DNA of 64,000 nucleotides from Wagnerdoeblera intermedia (GCF_042647465.1 NZ_JBHRVN010000001.1), one strand, 5' to 3'. Counted from the first letter of the stretch, positions 43,049 through 52,098 are shown. Program-made: numbers and translations. The notes: generated by a model not told the origin, from the letters alone.

Positions 43049-44096
43049 ATGGATTTCTTACCCATCGGAGCCTGGGCGGCCCTTGCCGGACTGATCACCG
43101 GCAGCGCCTTTGGCCTTGCGGCCCGTCTGGGCGATTTCTGCACCCTGGGCGCGCTGGAAAGCGCGGTCTGGGGCGGCGATCAGCGCCGTCTGCGGCTTTG
43201 GGGAATTGTCCTGGCAACGGCCATCGCCACGACCCAGGGACTGGCCCTGGCGGGCCTCATCGATATTGCGGCCAGCCAGTATCACCGGATCTCCTGGTCG
43301 CTCGGCGGCTCACTCGCGGGGGGGCTGATCTTTGGCTATGGCATGGCCCTGGCCGGGAACTGCGGCTTTGGCGCGCTGGCCCGGGCGGGTGGCGGCGATA
43401 TCCGCGCGCTGATCGTTGCGGTGGTCATGGGGATTTCGGGCTTCTTCGTTCTGTCCGGACCGGCCGCGCCGCTGCGGCTGTGGCTTTTCCCCCAGGACTT
43501 TGATGCGCCCCCCCCAGGGGATCCTGCATGATGCCGCGCAGCTCGGGCTCTCGCCGGTGGTGGTGGTGGTGGTGCTGGTTCTGGGGCTGCTTGGCTGGGC
43601 ATTGTCCTGCGCCCCTCTGCGCCACTCGCCCCGGATGATCCTCTGGGGCGTGGTCGCGGGGCTTGCGGTCACCTTTGCCTTCTGGTCGACGAGCCGTCTT
43701 GCGGCGATCAGCCTTGATGCCGTGCCGGTTGAGGGGCCCTCCTTCACCGCCCCGCTTGGCCGGGCCATTCTTTACGTCATGACCTCCAGCGGCTCGGGGC
43801 TGTCGTTCTCAACGGGGCTGGTTTTCGGGGTGATCCTCGGCGGTCTTGGCGGGGCGCTGCTGCGCGGACTGTTCCGCTGGGAGGCCTGCGAAGACCCCCG
43901 CGAACTGGGGCGGCAGCTCTCAGGCGCGGTGCTGATGGGCATCGGCGGTGTGATCGCGATCGGCTGCTCCGTCGGCCAGGGGCTCTCGGGCTTTGCGGCC
44001 CTGGCCTGGTCGGGGCCGGTGACGCTCGCCGCGATCTCGCTCGGCGGGCTGATCGGGCTGCGCCGCCTGATCGGGGGCGATGCCGCTGTCGATTAA
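43049..44096 (+). pseudogene. soxT: SoxT-like YeeE/YedE membrane protein (one-base frameshift as given)
   Basis: Two reading frames joined at a C8 run (43508-43515). Removing one C gives DAPPQGILHDAAQL and a single 348-residue membrane protein with two YeeE/YedE (DUF395) repeats: GDFCTLGALESAVWGGDQRR and ALAGNCGFGALARAGGGDIR in the first, FSTGLVFGVILGGLGGALLR and GGVIAIGCSVGQGLSGFAAL in the second. YeeE/YedE proteins import thiosulfate or other sulfur species; SoxT sits next to soxR/soxS in Paracoccus. As written, translation stops at 43531. Confidence 0.87.
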
Positions 44097-44229
44097 AGGG
44101 GCCTCTGCGGGCCGGGCTGGATTAGGAGTTACCCTCACACCGGTTGGCGGGCCGCAACCGGCCCCGGCGGATGCGGCGTCAGGCTTGGGCGAAAGCCGCC
44201 CACCAGGCTCAGGGGGGCGGGAGCCGGGC

Positions 44230-44937
44230 TTAGTCCGGCTGCCCGCCGCGCTGACGCGCGGCCAGTTCAGCAGAGGCGGCCTCGGTCAGCACCACGACTT
44301 TCGCGCCGGATCGCACCAGAGTCTCGAGCTCAATCACATCCTGATGGAACATCCGGATGCAGCCCGCCGAAGTGGCATTGCCGATCGAGGTAACATCCGA
44401 GGTGCCATGGATGCGGTAGAAGGTGTCCCGGCCCCCGCGGTGCAGATAAAGCGCCCTCGCCCCGAGCGGGTTCATCAGGCCGCCCTCCATCCCCTTCCGC
44501 AGGGGGCCATATTGGTCAGGAAACTCACGGATCATATTCTCAGTCGGCCGCCAGGAGGGCCAGGAGCGGCTGTAGGGAATCGTCGCCTGGCCCGAGAAGG
44601 CCCGCCCCTCATCCCCCACCGCCACGCGGTAGCGGATCGCGCGGTTTTGCGGCAGCACATAATAGAGATGCCGGGTCCAGGGATCGACGATCACGGCGCC
44701 CGGGCGCTCATCTGTCACGAAATCCACTTCCCGGCGCAGGGTCTCAGGCGTCAGATAGCGCGCAGGAACGGCGGGCAGCTCAATCTCTCCATCGGGGCGG
44801 CTGCCGTAATGGGCCAGAACCTCCGGCGTCAGATGTGCGGTCCCGATCGGTGGCACAGAGCCCTCGGGCGCGGCGCAGGCCGCAAGCAGAAAAAGCCAGC
44901 CCGGAGCCGCGCTCCGTAGTAAAAGACGGCACAGCAT
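44230..44937 (-). CDS. L,D-transpeptidase (YkuD) lipoprotein
   Basis: 235 residues. Lipobox FLLAACAAPEG near residue 20 predicts a lipoprotein. The YkuD catalytic motif is HGTSDVTSIGNATSAGCIRM (about residues 185-204), with His, Ser and the nucleophilic Cys in the expected spacing; GLMNPLGARALYLH precedes it. It forms 3-3 peptidoglycan cross-links or anchors proteins. Last gene of the dsbD-tlpA-ldt unit, touching the upstream stop. The catalytic Cys must be kept reduced in the periplasm, which may explain co-expression with thiol reductases. Confidence 0.92.
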   Translation of the reverse strand: MLCRLLLRSAAPGWLFLLAACAAPEGSVPPIGTAHLTPEVLAHYGSRPDGEIELPAVPARYLTPETLRREVDFVTDERPGAVIVDPWTRHLYYVLPQNRAIRYRVAVGDEGRAFSGQATIPYSRSWPSWRPTENMIREFPDQYGPLRKGMEGGLMNPLGARALYLHRGGRDTFYRIHGTSDVTSIGNATSAGCIRMFHQDVIELETLVRSGAKVVVLTEAASAELAARQRGGQPD

Positions 44938-45731
44938 CAGGGAATTTCCTTTTTCAGATCAGACAGTCCCTGCCGCAGGGCAGCACGGGAGATCTCGCCG
45001 CTGTGGGTGTGGATCACACGCCCCTCAGCATCGACAAAGAGCGTGGCAGGCAGCCCCAAAATCCCAAGGCCCGCCATCAGCCCCATGGCCGGATCGAGGA
45101 CCGGCCTCATCACCAGCCCCGAGGTGCTGAGATAGTTGCGGATTTTGCCCGGGCTTTCACCCTGGTTCACAAAGTAGACCGGCAGATCCGGATTGGCTGC
45201 GGCCTCTTCGAGCATCATCGGCATCTCGCGCCGGCAGGGCGGGCACCAGCTCGCCCAGAGGTTCACAACCCCCGGCCCTTCAAGCGTCATCTGCCTGCCG
45301 GCAAGATCTTCGAAGACACGGTCCTGCGGCAGAAACTGCTCATTGGCGCGTCCGAGCTGAGCCAGGATAAAGAGCAAAGTCAGCGCCGCAAGCACGGCGA
45401 GTGCCATCCCGGGCGTCATCTCGCGCCTGCGCCACATCAGCGGCAGGGTCACGGCGGCGAAGCCCGCCACACCGCCCCAAAGCGCAAATCCCCCCTGCCA
45501 GATCGCAAAAAGGCTCAGCGGATCGGCCAGATAGACATCGGCATTCTGCGCCACAAATCCAAGCCGCGCCCCAAGCAACCCGGCCAGGGTTGCGCGAAAG
45601 GCCCAGGGGTTCAGATCGGGCCGCCCCCTGCGGCTGAGCAGCGCCGCCGCACCCCAGAGAACCAGCGTGACAAGGATCCAGATCAGCCGCTCTCCGGACA
45701 GCAGGAAGGGACCAAGGGCAAAATCCGTCAT
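44937..45731 (-). CDS. Lgt-like membrane domain fused to TlpA-type thioredoxin
   Basis: 264 residues. The N-terminal half (about residues 1-130) has four helices and resembles prolipoprotein diacylglyceryl transferase: GLLGARLGFVAQNADVYLAD followed by IWQGGFALWGGVAG. The Lgt catalytic His (in GGMSFHGG of the E. coli enzyme) is Trp here, so transferase activity is doubtful. The C-terminal half is a TlpA/ResA-like thioredoxin with NLWASWCPPCRREMP (CPPC) and cis-Pro in GLPATLFVDAEG. It probably takes electrons from the adjacent DsbD and reduces periplasmic thiols. It overlaps dsbD by 4 bp. Confidence 0.88.
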   Translation of the reverse strand: MTDFALGPFLLSGERLIWILVTLVLWGAAALLSRRGRPDLNPWAFRATLAGLLGARLGFVAQNADVYLADPLSLFAIWQGGFALWGGVAGFAAVTLPLMWRRREMTPGMALAVLAALTLLFILAQLGRANEQFLPQDRVFEDLAGRQMTLEGPGVVNLWASWCPPCRREMPMMLEEAAANPDLPVYFVNQGESPGKIRNYLSTSGLVMRPVLDPAMGLMAGLGILGLPATLFVDAEGRVIHTHSGEISRAALRQGLSDLKKEIP

Positions 45732-47410
45732 TCTCCGGCCTTTCTCAGGGCGTCCGTCAGGGCCTCTGCGGTGAAACCTCCGGTCAGGCGCAGGGCGCTT
45801 TTTTCCTGGCCCCGCTCATCGAGAAAGACCAGCGTCGGCGGGCCGATCACGCCCAGATCCTCAGCCAGCGCGCCGCCTTCGCCGCTGAAATCCGTCACAT
45901 CGGCCTTCAGGAAGGGCAAAGCCGCCAGCGCCTGCTGCACGGCGGGTTGAGGGAAAACATCCCGCTCAAGGGCTTTGCAGATCACACACCAGTCGGCCGT
46001 GACATAGACTGCCCGAACCGGACCCTCAGCCCGGGCCAGAGCGCTCCTGAGATCAGCCTGGCTTCGCACAACCCGCGAAGGGGCGGCAGGGGCCACGGCG
46101 GGCGCAAAGACCAAAGGCCGCAGCGGGTCAGATCCGCCGGAGCCTGCGCCCGCCAGCTGCAAAAGACCGAAGGCGAAGAACACCATCCCCCCGAAGCGGC
46201 GTGGCCAGCCCGGCCCCCAGGCCGCCGCGGCCAGGGCAAAGCCCAGGAGCGCCCAAAGGAACAGCCCGACCGGCCCCGGCAACACCCGCGCCGAGAGCCA
46301 GACCGCCATCCCCGCCAGAAGGGCCGCGAGGGCAATCCGGCTGGCCCCGAGCCAGGCACCGCTTTTCGGCAACATCTTGCGGCCAAAAAGCGCGAGAACC
46401 ATCAGGGGCACCCCCTGCCCCAGCCCCAGCATGGCCAGCGCCGCGGCCCCGAGCGCCACATCGCCGCTTTGCGCGATATAAAGGAGCGCCCCCGCCAGGG
46501 GTGCGGTCACGCAGGGGCCCAGGATCAGCACCGATGCCAGACCCGCAAACCCGGCCCCGGTCAGCGATGCGCGCCCACCGAGGCTCTGAAGCCGTCTCGT
46601 CACAGCAGCGGGCATTTTCAGAGGGATCAGATCAAGCGAGGCCGCAGCGAGGACAGCAAAAAGCGCCGCCACCGACAGGATCACCAGGGGCTGCTGCAGC
46701 CGGAACTGCAACCCCGCCCCCATAAATCCTGCCAGTGCCCCGATCAGGGCAAAGCCCGCCGCCATGCCTGCGACATAGAACACCGCAATCCCCACCCCCC
46801 GGCGCGAGCCCGCAGGCGCACCGCCCTGCATGGCCCAGAGCACCGGCAGCATCGGAAAGCTGCAGGGCGTGAAAGAGAGCAAAAGCCCCAGACCCGCAAA
46901 GCCTGCCAGAACCCAAGGGATCCCGCCTTCGGACCTGAGAACCTCTACCTCCGTCAGCGGGGCGGCCTCGGGGGCGGGGACTGCGGCGGCTCCCGGCAGG
47001 TCAATCACCGCGCTTTGGGGCGCATAGCAGATGCCATTGTCCTGGCAGCCCTGCCAGCCTAGGGTGACCGGCCCGTAAGCGCCACTGAGGCCCAGGGTCA
47101 TATCCCGGGGATAGACCTCGACCGCGCCGAAGGTCAGATCTTCGCGGATCTCTCCGGCGGGCATTTGCAGCGAAAGATCGCGGCCCCTGCTCTCCCAGGC
47201 GGTGAATTTATCGCGGTAAAGATAATAGCCCGGTGCGATGGTCCAGCGGATCTGCACCTGCCCCCCGGCCCCGGGGATCACTTCATAGCGAAAGGCCTGC
47301 TCCGGGCTGAGGGGCCCCTCGCTTAGACGTTGAAAGGGGCTGGCAAAGGCCCCCTGGGCGGCAGCCAGCCAGAGGGCGGTGAACAGAAAAAGGGGGCGCA
47401 TTATCCTCAT
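45728..47410 (-). CDS. dsbD: DsbD, thiol:disulfide interchange protein
   Basis: 560 residues with all three DsbD domains: signal peptide and periplasmic immunoglobulin-like domain with the Cys pair in GCQDNGICYAPQ (about residue 110); eight-helix membrane domain with FTPCSFPMLPVL and ILGPCVTAPLAGAL; C-terminal thioredoxin with ADWCVICKALERDVF (about residue 475). It passes electrons from cytoplasmic thioredoxin to periplasmic partners, here likely the TlpA fusion next door. A tandem CTTAAC/CTTAAG box lies 23-39 bp before the ATG. Confidence 0.94.
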   Translation of the reverse strand: MRIMRPLFLFTALWLAAAQGAFASPFQRLSEGPLSPEQAFRYEVIPGAGGQVQIRWTIAPGYYLYRDKFTAWESRGRDLSLQMPAGEIREDLTFGAVEVYPRDMTLGLSGAYGPVTLGWQGCQDNGICYAPQSAVIDLPGAAAVPAPEAAPLTEVEVLRSEGGIPWVLAGFAGLGLLLSFTPCSFPMLPVLWAMQGGAPAGSRRGVGIAVFYVAGMAAGFALIGALAGFMGAGLQFRLQQPLVILSVAALFAVLAAASLDLIPLKMPAAVTRRLQSLGGRASLTGAGFAGLASVLILGPCVTAPLAGALLYIAQSGDVALGAAALAMLGLGQGVPLMVLALFGRKMLPKSGAWLGASRIALAALLAGMAVWLSARVLPGPVGLFLWALLGFALAAAAWGPGWPRRFGGMVFFAFGLLQLAGAGSGGSDPLRPLVFAPAVAPAAPSRVVRSQADLRSALARAEGPVRAVYVTADWCVICKALERDVFPQPAVQQALAALPFLKADVTDFSGEGGALAEDLGVIGPPTLVFLDERGQEKSALRLTGGFTAEALTDALRKAGE

Positions 47411-47432
47411 GCGCCCCCATTGCCCCGCTGGT

Positions 47433-47449
47433 CTTAACCCAAACTTAAG
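47433..47449. promoter_or_regulatory. PmrA-type tandem box upstream of dsbD
   Basis: CTTAAC-CCAAA-CTTAAG, hexamers 11 bp apart, in the 34-bp gap between sulP and dsbD (overlapping the sulP stop). Matches the boxes at 52041 and 54160 with one mismatch. Confidence 0.55.
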
Positions 47450-49190
47450 CCCGCCCGATGGCCCCCACGCGCGGCGTGCAGTCGCCCCGGATCGCGCAGC
47501 AGGCGCCGTGCTGGCTCAGGTGAACCTCACCCGTCAGGCGGCTGAGAAAATCTGAGCGCTGCAGCCGGTCCATCACCGGCCCTTTCACCTCCGAGAGGTG
47601 AAAGGTGATCCCCGCCTCACTCAGCCGCTCATTGATCGACAAAAGGCTGTCGAGGGCGGAGGCATCGATTTCATTCACCGCTGAGGCCATCAGCACCACA
47701 TGGCGCAGCGCCGGGCGGGCGGCGACCTCCGCGCTGATCCGGTCTTCAAGCGCGCGGGCATTGGCGAAATAGAGGCTTTCATCGACCCGCAGCGAGAGGA
47801 CATCTTCGCAGGTCAGCACCTCATGGCGGTCGATATTGCGGTAATGCTCGGTCCCCGGCACCTGGCCCACGATGGCCATATGCGGACGGGAAGAGCGCCA
47901 GAGATAAAGCCCGATGGAGAGAGTGACGCCCGCGATCAGCCCCGCCTCAACCCCCCGGCCCAGAGTGACCAGAATGGTCGCCATCTGGGCGGCGAAATCG
48001 GGGCGCGAATAGCGAAAACTGCGCCTGAGCGAGCCGAAATCCACCAGGGTCAACACCGCCAGAATGATGGTCGCGGCCAGAACTGCCTGGGGCAGATAGT
48101 AAAGCGCAGGCGTCAGGAACATCGCAGCCAGCGCAATGCCGATGGCGGTGAAGACACCCGCCGCAGGTGTGCGGGCCCCGGCCTCAAAATTCACGACCGA
48201 GCGGGCAAGCCCCCCGGTCACCGGAAAGCCTGCCGCCAGCCCTGAGGCCAGATTGGCCGCGCCCAGACCGATCAGCTCCTGATCCGGGTCAATCCGCTCA
48301 CGCCGTTTCGCAGCCAGGGTTTGCCCGACTGAGACGCTTTCGACAAAACCCACGACCGAGATCAGCAGAGCGGGCATCCACAGCGCTTCAATCAGGCCCG
48401 GGTTCAGCGAGGGCAGCGCGGGCAGTGGCAGACCGGCGGGCACCTCGCCGACGATACGCAGGCCGCGCCCTGCCAGATCAAAACCCCAGGTCAGCAGCGA
48501 GGTGACGGCCACCACCAGGATCGGGGCCGCTTTGGCCAGCATCTGAGCCAGGGTTTTGCCAAGCCCCATGCGGGTCAGCAGCGCAACCAACCCTCTGCGC
48601 GCCCAGTATAGGGCCGCCAGAGCGCCAAGCCCGATGGCGAGAGTGACCGGATTGGTCGCGCCGAGCTGGCCTGCCAGCGTCAGAAGAGTGTCAAAGAACT
48701 GCTCGCCCCCGCCCGCAACGCCAAGGATATGCCTGATCTGCCCCACCGCGATCAGCAGACCCGCCGCCGTGATGAAGCCCGAGATCACCGGATGCGACAG
48801 AAAATTCGCCAGAAACCCCAGACGCAGCACCCCCATGGCCAGGAGCATCCCGCCCGACAAAAGCGCCAGCATCACGGCCGCCGTGGCATAATCCGCCGTC
48901 CCCTCCGCCGCGATCTGCCCCACGGCTGAAGCTGTCATCAGTGAGACCACCGCCACCGGCCCGACCGCGAGGGTCTTGGACGTGCCGAAAATCGCATAGG
49001 CCACCAGCGGCAGGATCGAGGCGTAAAGCCCCACCTCGGGCGGCACCCCTGCGAGCATCGCATAGGCGAGGCTTTGCGGGATCAGCATGATGGTGACGAT
49101 CACCGCCGCCAGCAGATCGGCAGAAAGCGCCGCGCTGTCATAGCTGCGCGACCAGGTCAGGATGGGCAGATATTTCGACAGAGGCGACAT
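47445..49190 (-). CDS. SulP-family anion (sulfate) transporter with STAS domain
   Basis: 581 residues. SulP/SLC26 membrane domain (about residues 1-425) with LAYAMLAGVPPEVGLYASIL and FVESVSVGQTLAAKRRERID; STAS domain at the C-terminus (about 450-560, VDESLYFANARALEDRISAE and VLMASAVNEIDASALDSLLS). It probably exports or imports sulfate or a related anion; as the last gene of the BigR-type operon, removal of sulfate produced by oxidation is a reasonable guess. 16 bp after the YeeE-like gene. Confidence 0.93.
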   Translation of the reverse strand: MSPLSKYLPILTWSRSYDSAALSADLLAAVIVTIMLIPQSLAYAMLAGVPPEVGLYASILPLVAYAIFGTSKTLAVGPVAVVSLMTASAVGQIAAEGTADYATAAVMLALLSGGMLLAMGVLRLGFLANFLSHPVISGFITAAGLLIAVGQIRHILGVAGGGEQFFDTLLTLAGQLGATNPVTLAIGLGALAALYWARRGLVALLTRMGLGKTLAQMLAKAAPILVVAVTSLLTWGFDLAGRGLRIVGEVPAGLPLPALPSLNPGLIEALWMPALLISVVGFVESVSVGQTLAAKRRERIDPDQELIGLGAANLASGLAAGFPVTGGLARSVVNFEAGARTPAAGVFTAIGIALAAMFLTPALYYLPQAVLAATIILAVLTLVDFGSLRRSFRYSRPDFAAQMATILVTLGRGVEAGLIAGVTLSIGLYLWRSSRPHMAIVGQVPGTEHYRNIDRHEVLTCEDVLSLRVDESLYFANARALEDRISAEVAARPALRHVVLMASAVNEIDASALDSLLSINERLSEAGITFHLSEVKGPVMDRLQRSDFLSRLTGEVHLSQHGACCAIRGDCTPRVGAIGRA

Positions 49191-49206
49191 CTCTCAGACT
49201 TTTAGA

Positions 49207-49617
49207 TCAGGATTTGCGAAGGGTTCTGGCGAGAAACAGCCCTGCCAGCATGGAGCCCACAAAGAGAAAAGCCTGCGGCTCGAACAGCCCAAGCGCCGGG
49301 ATCGCGCCCCCGGGGCAAAAGCCCGCGATGCCCCAGCCGATCCCGAAGAGAGCCGCGCCCCCGATCAGGGCCGGGTCAATGTCTTTGCGCGTCGGCACCT
49401 GGAATTTCGCCGCCAGCACCGGCGCGGGGCGCGTCCACACAAGCCGGTAGCCAATGCCGGTCACAATCAGCGCGGAACCCATCACAAAAGCCAGTGACGG
49501 GTCCCATGTGCCGGCCACGTCAAAGAAATTCAGCACTTTGGCCGGGTTGATCATGCCGCCCAGCGTGATGCCCGCGCCGAAGATCAGCCCGATCAGGGCT
49601 GCAATCACGATCTGCAT
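49207..49617 (-). CDS. YeeE/YedE half-transporter (DUF6691-type)
   Basis: 136 residues from the ATG at 49617, four helices. Signature GAGITLGGMINPAKVLNFFD and GIGWGIAGFCPGGAIPALGL; the Cys in GFCPGG corresponds to the sulfur-relay cysteines of YeeE. It begins one base after its partner ends. The two halves together equal one YeeE/YedE protein, as in the PmpA/PmpB pairs of BigR operons. Confidence 0.92.
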   Translation of the reverse strand: MQIVIAALIGLIFGAGITLGGMINPAKVLNFFDVAGTWDPSLAFVMGSALIVTGIGYRLVWTRPAPVLAAKFQVPTRKDIDPALIGGAALFGIGWGIAGFCPGGAIPALGLFEPQAFLFVGSMLAGLFLARTLRKS

Positions 49618-49618
49618 C

Positions 49619-50047
49619 TCAGAACCCCCCGAGAATGTGACGCACGACATAGACGGTGACGCCGGTCGTAAACATGAAGGTCAGCGTGGCGAGGATTGAG
49701 CGCAGCGAGAGCCGCGATATGCCGCAGACGCCATGCCCCGAGGTGCAGCCCGAAGCGAAATGCACGCCCACCCCCACGATCAGCCCGCCGATCACCAGCC
49801 AGAGGTTCGGGGTGGGCGTGGCAAATTCCGGCCGCCAGCCGGTCAGGGCGGCAATCAGCAAGGGCGCGGCAATCGCGCCGCCTAAGAACGCGGCCCGCCA
49901 GCCCCAATCCTTGGCAAAAGGCGGAAGAACGCCCTGCAGCATGCCGCTGATCCCGGCGATCCGGCCGTGAAAAGCCATCAAAAGCACGGCCGCCAGCCCG
50001 ATCAGAGCGCCTCCGGCCATGGACATAAGCGGAGTGAATTCGGTCAT
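49619..50047 (-). CDS. YeeE/YedE half-transporter
   Basis: 142 residues from the ATG at 50047 (GGGAAAGG ribosome site). Helices with the family motif VGVHFASGCTSGHGVCGISR at about residue 100, containing two Cys. First half of the split YeeE/YedE pair that probably moves thiosulfate or sulfide-derived species. It lies downstream of bigR. Confidence 0.93.
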   Translation of the reverse strand: MTEFTPLMSMAGGALIGLAAVLLMAFHGRIAGISGMLQGVLPPFAKDWGWRAAFLGGAIAAPLLIAALTGWRPEFATPTPNLWLVIGGLIVGVGVHFASGCTSGHGVCGISRLSLRSILATLTFMFTTGVTVYVVRHILGGF

Positions 50048-50094
50048 CAGACACCTTTCCCGGCCCGGCCGCCACATCGCGGCGGCCTTCGGGC

Positions 50095-50412
50095 TTACTT
50101 ACAAAAAATACGGTAAAGCGTGCCGACAAGTGCGCAGACGCGCTCATCGGCCAGGCGGTAGAACATCTCCCGCCCCTCTTTGCGGCCCTCAATCATCCCG
50201 GCCTGACGCAATTCGCCGAGCTGCTGCGAAAGGCTTGGCTGGCGCAGACCGAGGCTTTCTTCCAGTTCTCGCACCGAGCGCTCGCCCTGGATCAGGGTGC
50301 AGACGATAATCAGCCGGTCCTGATTGGCGAGCTTTTTGAGAAAAGCGGTAGCCTCCGCCGCCCGGTCTTCGAGGGCCGCAATGGCTGGGGCTACGTCTTT
50401 GATCTCACTCAT
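50095..50412 (-). CDS. bigR: BigR/SqrR-type ArsR-family persulfide sensor
   Basis: 105 residues. Winged-helix ArsR fold: FLKKLANQDRLIIVCTLIQG and recognition helix LRQPSLSQQLGELRQAGMIE. C38 and C104 are 66 residues apart, exactly the spacing of the redox pair in SqrR/BigR that forms a polysulfide bridge; C93 is extra. It represses the operon until sulfide or persulfide appears. It is 3 bp after the hydrolase gene and 47 bp before the YeeE-like gene. Confidence 0.94.
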   Translation of the reverse strand: MSEIKDVAPAIAALEDRAAEATAFLKKLANQDRLIIVCTLIQGERSVRELEESLGLRQPSLSQQLGELRQAGMIEGRKEGREMFYRLADERVCALVGTLYRIFCK

Positions 50413-50415
50413 CTT

Positions 50416-51295
50416 TTACCCCCAGGGTGCCTGCAGAAGATCCAGCGGGATCTTCAGATAGCGCCGTCCGTTGCTTTCCGGCTCGGGCAGCCGACCCGCA
50501 TTGGTGTTGATCTGCAGCGCATGCAGGATCAGCTTCGGCATCGGCAGGGTGGCATCGCGGGCTTCGCGGGCGGCGATGAACTCCGCCTCGGTCTTATAAA
50601 CCGCCATGTGACTGTTCTTCGCCTTCTGTTCGGCGACGGTGCTTTCCCACATCGGCGCACGGCCCCCCCGGCTGATAGTCATGGCCGGTGAAAAGGCGGG
50701 TCTCCTCCGGCAGCGCAAAGATCGCCTGAATGCTCTCCCACAGGGCTTTGGCCGAACCGCCGGGAAAATCCGCCCGCGCGGTGCCGCTGTCGGGCATGAA
50801 CAAAGTGTCATGCACGAAGGCCGCATCGCCGATCACATAGGTCACCGAGGCCAGCGTATGCCCGGGTGAGAGCATCACGCGGGCCGGAATATCCCCCAGC
50901 ATAAACTCCTCACCCTCGGCAAAGAGCTTATCCCACTGACTGCCGTCATCGGGAAACTCCGGCCGGTTGTAAAAGCCCTTCCAGAGCTTTTGCACATCGC
51001 GGACCTTCTCGCCGATCGCAATCGGCGCTCCGGTCTTTGCCTTCAGATAAGAGGCGGCCGAGAAGTGATCGGCATGGGGATGGGTGTCGAGGATCCATTG
51101 CACCCTCAGGCCCTGGTCCTGCACAAACTGCAACATCGCATCGGCATTCACCGTGGCGGTCTGGCCGGATTTCTCATCGAAATCGAGTACCGGATCGATG
51201 ATCGCGCAAAGCCTGGTGGCCGGGTCCGCCACCACATATTGCACCGAAGACGTGCGTTTATCGAAAAAGCCGGTCACTTCGGGTTTCTGGCTCAT
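50416..51295 (-). pseudogene. blh: BLH-type metallo-beta-lactamase, probable persulfide dioxygenase (one-base frameshift as given)
   Basis: ATG at 51295 is favoured by GGAGA five bases before it (an alternative ATG is at 51307). Zinc/iron motif THPHADHFSAASYL at about residue 72; LSPGHTLASVTYVIGD and VHDTLFMPD follow, as in ETHE1/Blh persulfide dioxygenases. The frame breaks at a run of seven C on the plus strand (50663-50669): removing one base gives HDYQPGGRAPMWESTVAEQK and a 292-residue protein with the usual C-terminus. First gene of the blh-bigR-yeeE-sulP operon, which detoxifies sulfide-derived persulfide. Confidence 0.88.
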
Positions 51296-51372
51296 GATCT
51301 TCTCCATCAGGCAGTCGCGCCGCTGCTGAAGGAAAGATAGGACGCTTCATGAATAATGCAATACTTTTTTAT

Positions 51373-51382
51373 AATATATATT
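51373..51382. promoter_or_regulatory. AT-rich palindrome upstream of blh, candidate BigR operator
   Basis: AATATATATT at 51373-51382 within the AT-rich 51308-51394 gap, which must hold the blh-bigR operon promoter. The same decamer is the core of the palindrome in the soxW-soxX gap. A run of A/T bases makes chance recurrence possible. Confidence 0.4.
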
Positions 51383-51394
51383 TTCGTAAATTTT

Positions 51395-51997
51395 TCAGCC
51401 TCTGCGGGCCTCCTGCACCATCCCCCGCAGGGTGCTCAGCGAGGCCGCCCCCGGATAGATCGCACGACCCGCCATGAAGGCCGGGGTGCCCTGCAGCCCC
51501 AGCTGCTGCGCCTGCTGCTCATTGCGCCAGATCAGCGGCATCCAGCGGTCGGCCTGCCGGTCAAAAAGCGCGGCGGCGGCATCGGCTTCAACGCCCGCGG
51601 ATTTGGCGGCGCGGGCAATATCGGCTTCCGCCAGCCGCCGTCCTGGCAGGCTCATCAGCGCGTTATGCACGGCCTCATATTTGCCCATTGATACCGCCGC
51701 GAGCCCCACTTTATGCGCAAAAACCGAAGAACCCCCAAAGATGGGCCAGTCTTTCATCACCAGACGGATCCGGCCGTCCCGGCGCACCAGTTCGGTGACC
51801 TCGCCGTGGATCTTCCGGCAGAACGGACATTGGTAGTCGTAAAACTCAATCAGCGTGACATCCCCGGCGGGATTGCCAAGCACGGGCTGGTCAGGCGTAT
51901 TGGTCAGCGCCCGAAGTTCCTCATCCTGCGCCGCAAGGGCACGCGGGAGCAGCAAAAAGCCGCCCGTCATCGTCAGCATTCTCCGCCGCGTCAGCAT
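51395..51997 (-). CDS. DsbA-family thiol oxidoreductase
   Basis: 200 residues from the ATG at 51997 (AGGAGAG ribosome site); TAT-like signal peptide (LTRRRMLTMTGGFLLLPRAL). Thioredoxin fold with inserted helical domain; active site YDYQCPFCRKIHGE (CPFC) at about residue 55 and cis-Pro context GLQGTPAFMAG. It oxidises or isomerises periplasmic disulfides. Divergent from the response-regulator gene; the tandem box at 52041 lies between them and could serve both. Confidence 0.92.
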   Translation of the reverse strand: MLTRRRMLTMTGGFLLLPRALAAQDEELRALTNTPDQPVLGNPAGDVTLIEFYDYQCPFCRKIHGEVTELVRRDGRIRLVMKDWPIFGGSSVFAHKVGLAAVSMGKYEAVHNALMSLPGRRLAEADIARAAKSAGVEADAAAALFDRQADRWMPLIWRNEQQAQQLGLQGTPAFMAGRAIYPGAASLSTLRGMVQEARRG

Positions 51998-52040
51998 ATC
52001 ACACTCTCCTGATCCCTCCGGGCCTGTCTTGTGGCTGCGG

Positions 52041-52057
52041 CTTAAGTCAGGCTTAAG
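52041..52057. promoter_or_regulatory. PmrA-type tandem box upstream of the response regulator
   Basis: CTTAAG-TCAGG-CTTAAG, perfect hexamer repeats with 11-bp periodicity, 41 bp before the regulator ATG. This is the (C/T)TTAAG-N5-(C/T)TTAAG layout known for PmrA/BasR and suggests autoregulation. Confidence 0.7.
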
Positions 52058-52098
52058 GCTGGTCCGCAAAATCCCTCATCGTCAGAACAGGTGCCCCG

